Source: Candidatus Phosphitivorax anaerolimi (GTDB taxonomy: Bacteria; Desulfobacterota; Desulfomonilia; UBA1062). From it: a stretch of DNA of 64,000 nucleotides. The stretch spans positions 1-64,000 of the forward strand of contig MPOS01000033.1 of assembly GCA_001896555.1 (NCBI GenBank), read 5' to 3'. Shown here piece after piece: positions 63,555 through 64,000 of the stretch. How positions within the stretch are numbered: the stretch's first letter is position 1; every line of letters starts with the position of its first letter. Made by a program: the position numbers and the translations under genes. The notes under the pieces were generated by a model, which made no database searches, was not told the DNA's origin, and worked only from the letters and a program-made list of their open reading frames with translations.

Positions 63555-64000
63555 CGGGCAAGCCCTGCGCCGTGTGCACCCGGGTATACCAAGTTCACCC
63601 CGACGAAAAGGATGATCATGATAAGGAACCCGGTGATGGTGATGAGGGCGGTCCGCCTGCCCGACCACCGTATGGCGAACCGCTGGTGAATGCTGAAGGC
63701 AAAGACCAGCCAGATGGCCGCCCCTGCCGAGATCTTCATGGCGATCTGAGAAAGGCCCACACCCAGGCTCGATGCCCACAGGGCCCCGAAGAGCATGCCC
63801 GCGGTGATAGCAACGAACCCGGCTCCGAGGCAGACCGACAGGATCCTGTCAAGGAGCCTCAAAGGGGGAAGGCCCGCTGCGGTCCAGTGGATGCGCCCCT
63901 TACGAATGATGTTTTCATGAATCAGGTAGACGACCGAGACCACGAACGCCACGGCAAAGAGCGCTTCTCCCGCGACCACGCTCACGGTGTGCAGGGAGTG
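63551..64000 (-). CDS. HemX/CcsA-type cytochrome c assembly membrane protein (cut by window edge)
   Basis: The visible 149 codons are the C-terminal part of a polytopic HemX/CcsA-like protein. The frame stays open to the window edge, where HSLHTVSVVAGEALFAVAF gives the conserved periplasmic histidine region. Four transmembrane segments can be seen, ending ITGFLIMIILFVGVNLVYPG. HemX proteins accompany hemA in many anaerobes and are thought to affect HemA level or heme handling. The true start lies beyond base 64000. Confidence 0.85.
   Translation of the reverse strand, partial: HSLHTVSVVAGEALFAVAFVVSVVYLIHENIIRKGRIHWTAAGLPPLRLLDRILSVCLGAGFVAITAGMLFGALWASSLGVGLSQIAMKISAGAAIWLVFAFSIHQRFAIRWSGRRTALITITGFLIMIILFVGVNLVYPGAHGAGLAR

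Overview
The window is a GC-rich stretch of a bacterial chromosome, most like an anaerobic or syntrophic member of the Desulfobacterota (former Deltaproteobacteria). The evidence is the gene content: many acyl-CoA and enoyl-CoA enzymes, the siroheme-dependent heme route (AhbC), a superoxide reductase in place of superoxide dismutase, an N-type ATPase and NtrC-type regulation. This is inferred from gene families; no rRNA or tRNA was seen. There is no CRISPR array, complete insertion sequence or phage.

Region 1 (1-11 kb) is an acyl-CoA catabolic cluster. It holds a short-chain dehydrogenase (cut by the left edge), a TetR regulator, an acyl-CoA dehydrogenase, a family III CoA-transferase, a dienoyl-CoA isomerase-type crotonase, an acyl-CoA ligase, a crotonase without the usual glutamates and a large DmdC-type dehydrogenase. 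On the other strand are a canonical enoyl-CoA hydratase and a nitroreductase. Together they could activate and beta-oxidise an unsaturated, branched or alicyclic acid.

Region 2 (11-29 kb) is a mosaic of small units: a phasin-like protein, an orphan NMT1-type binding protein, a two-CBS protein, an exported isochorismatase fold lacking its cysteine, NadE, two exported proteins, larC-larB-larE for the nickel-pincer nucleotide, a DUF362 protein, a CDF metal exporter, a hotdog thioesterase, an acyl-CoA dehydrogenase broken by one amber codon, YjbQ and a lipoprotein.

Region 3 (29-58 kb) is rich in stress and energy genes, mostly on the minus strand: ferredoxin, half-ferritin, CopB-type ATPase, site-2 protease with CBS domains, GAPDH, histidine kinase, PolX, TreT-like trehalose synthase, GalT, Fpg, D-2-hydroxyacid dehydrogenase, PfkB, an eight-gene N-ATPase operon (D-C-Q-B-E-F-A-G, no atpR), Usp, an RpoH-like sigma factor, superoxide reductase, a Fis-only protein, an NtrC-type regulator and a hybrid kinase. 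With the CBS and nitroreductase genes of regions 1-2 it resembles, family by family, the mycobacterial DosR dormancy regulon.

Region 4 (58.8-64 kb) is a tightly overlapping minus-strand tetrapyrrole operon: hemX (cut by the right edge), hemA, hemC, a cobA-hemD fusion and ahbC. It leads from glutamyl-tRNA to siroheme and on to heme.

Starts were chosen by Shine-Dalgarno position, so several genes are shorter than their longest open frame. All functions come from reading motifs by eye; no database search was run.
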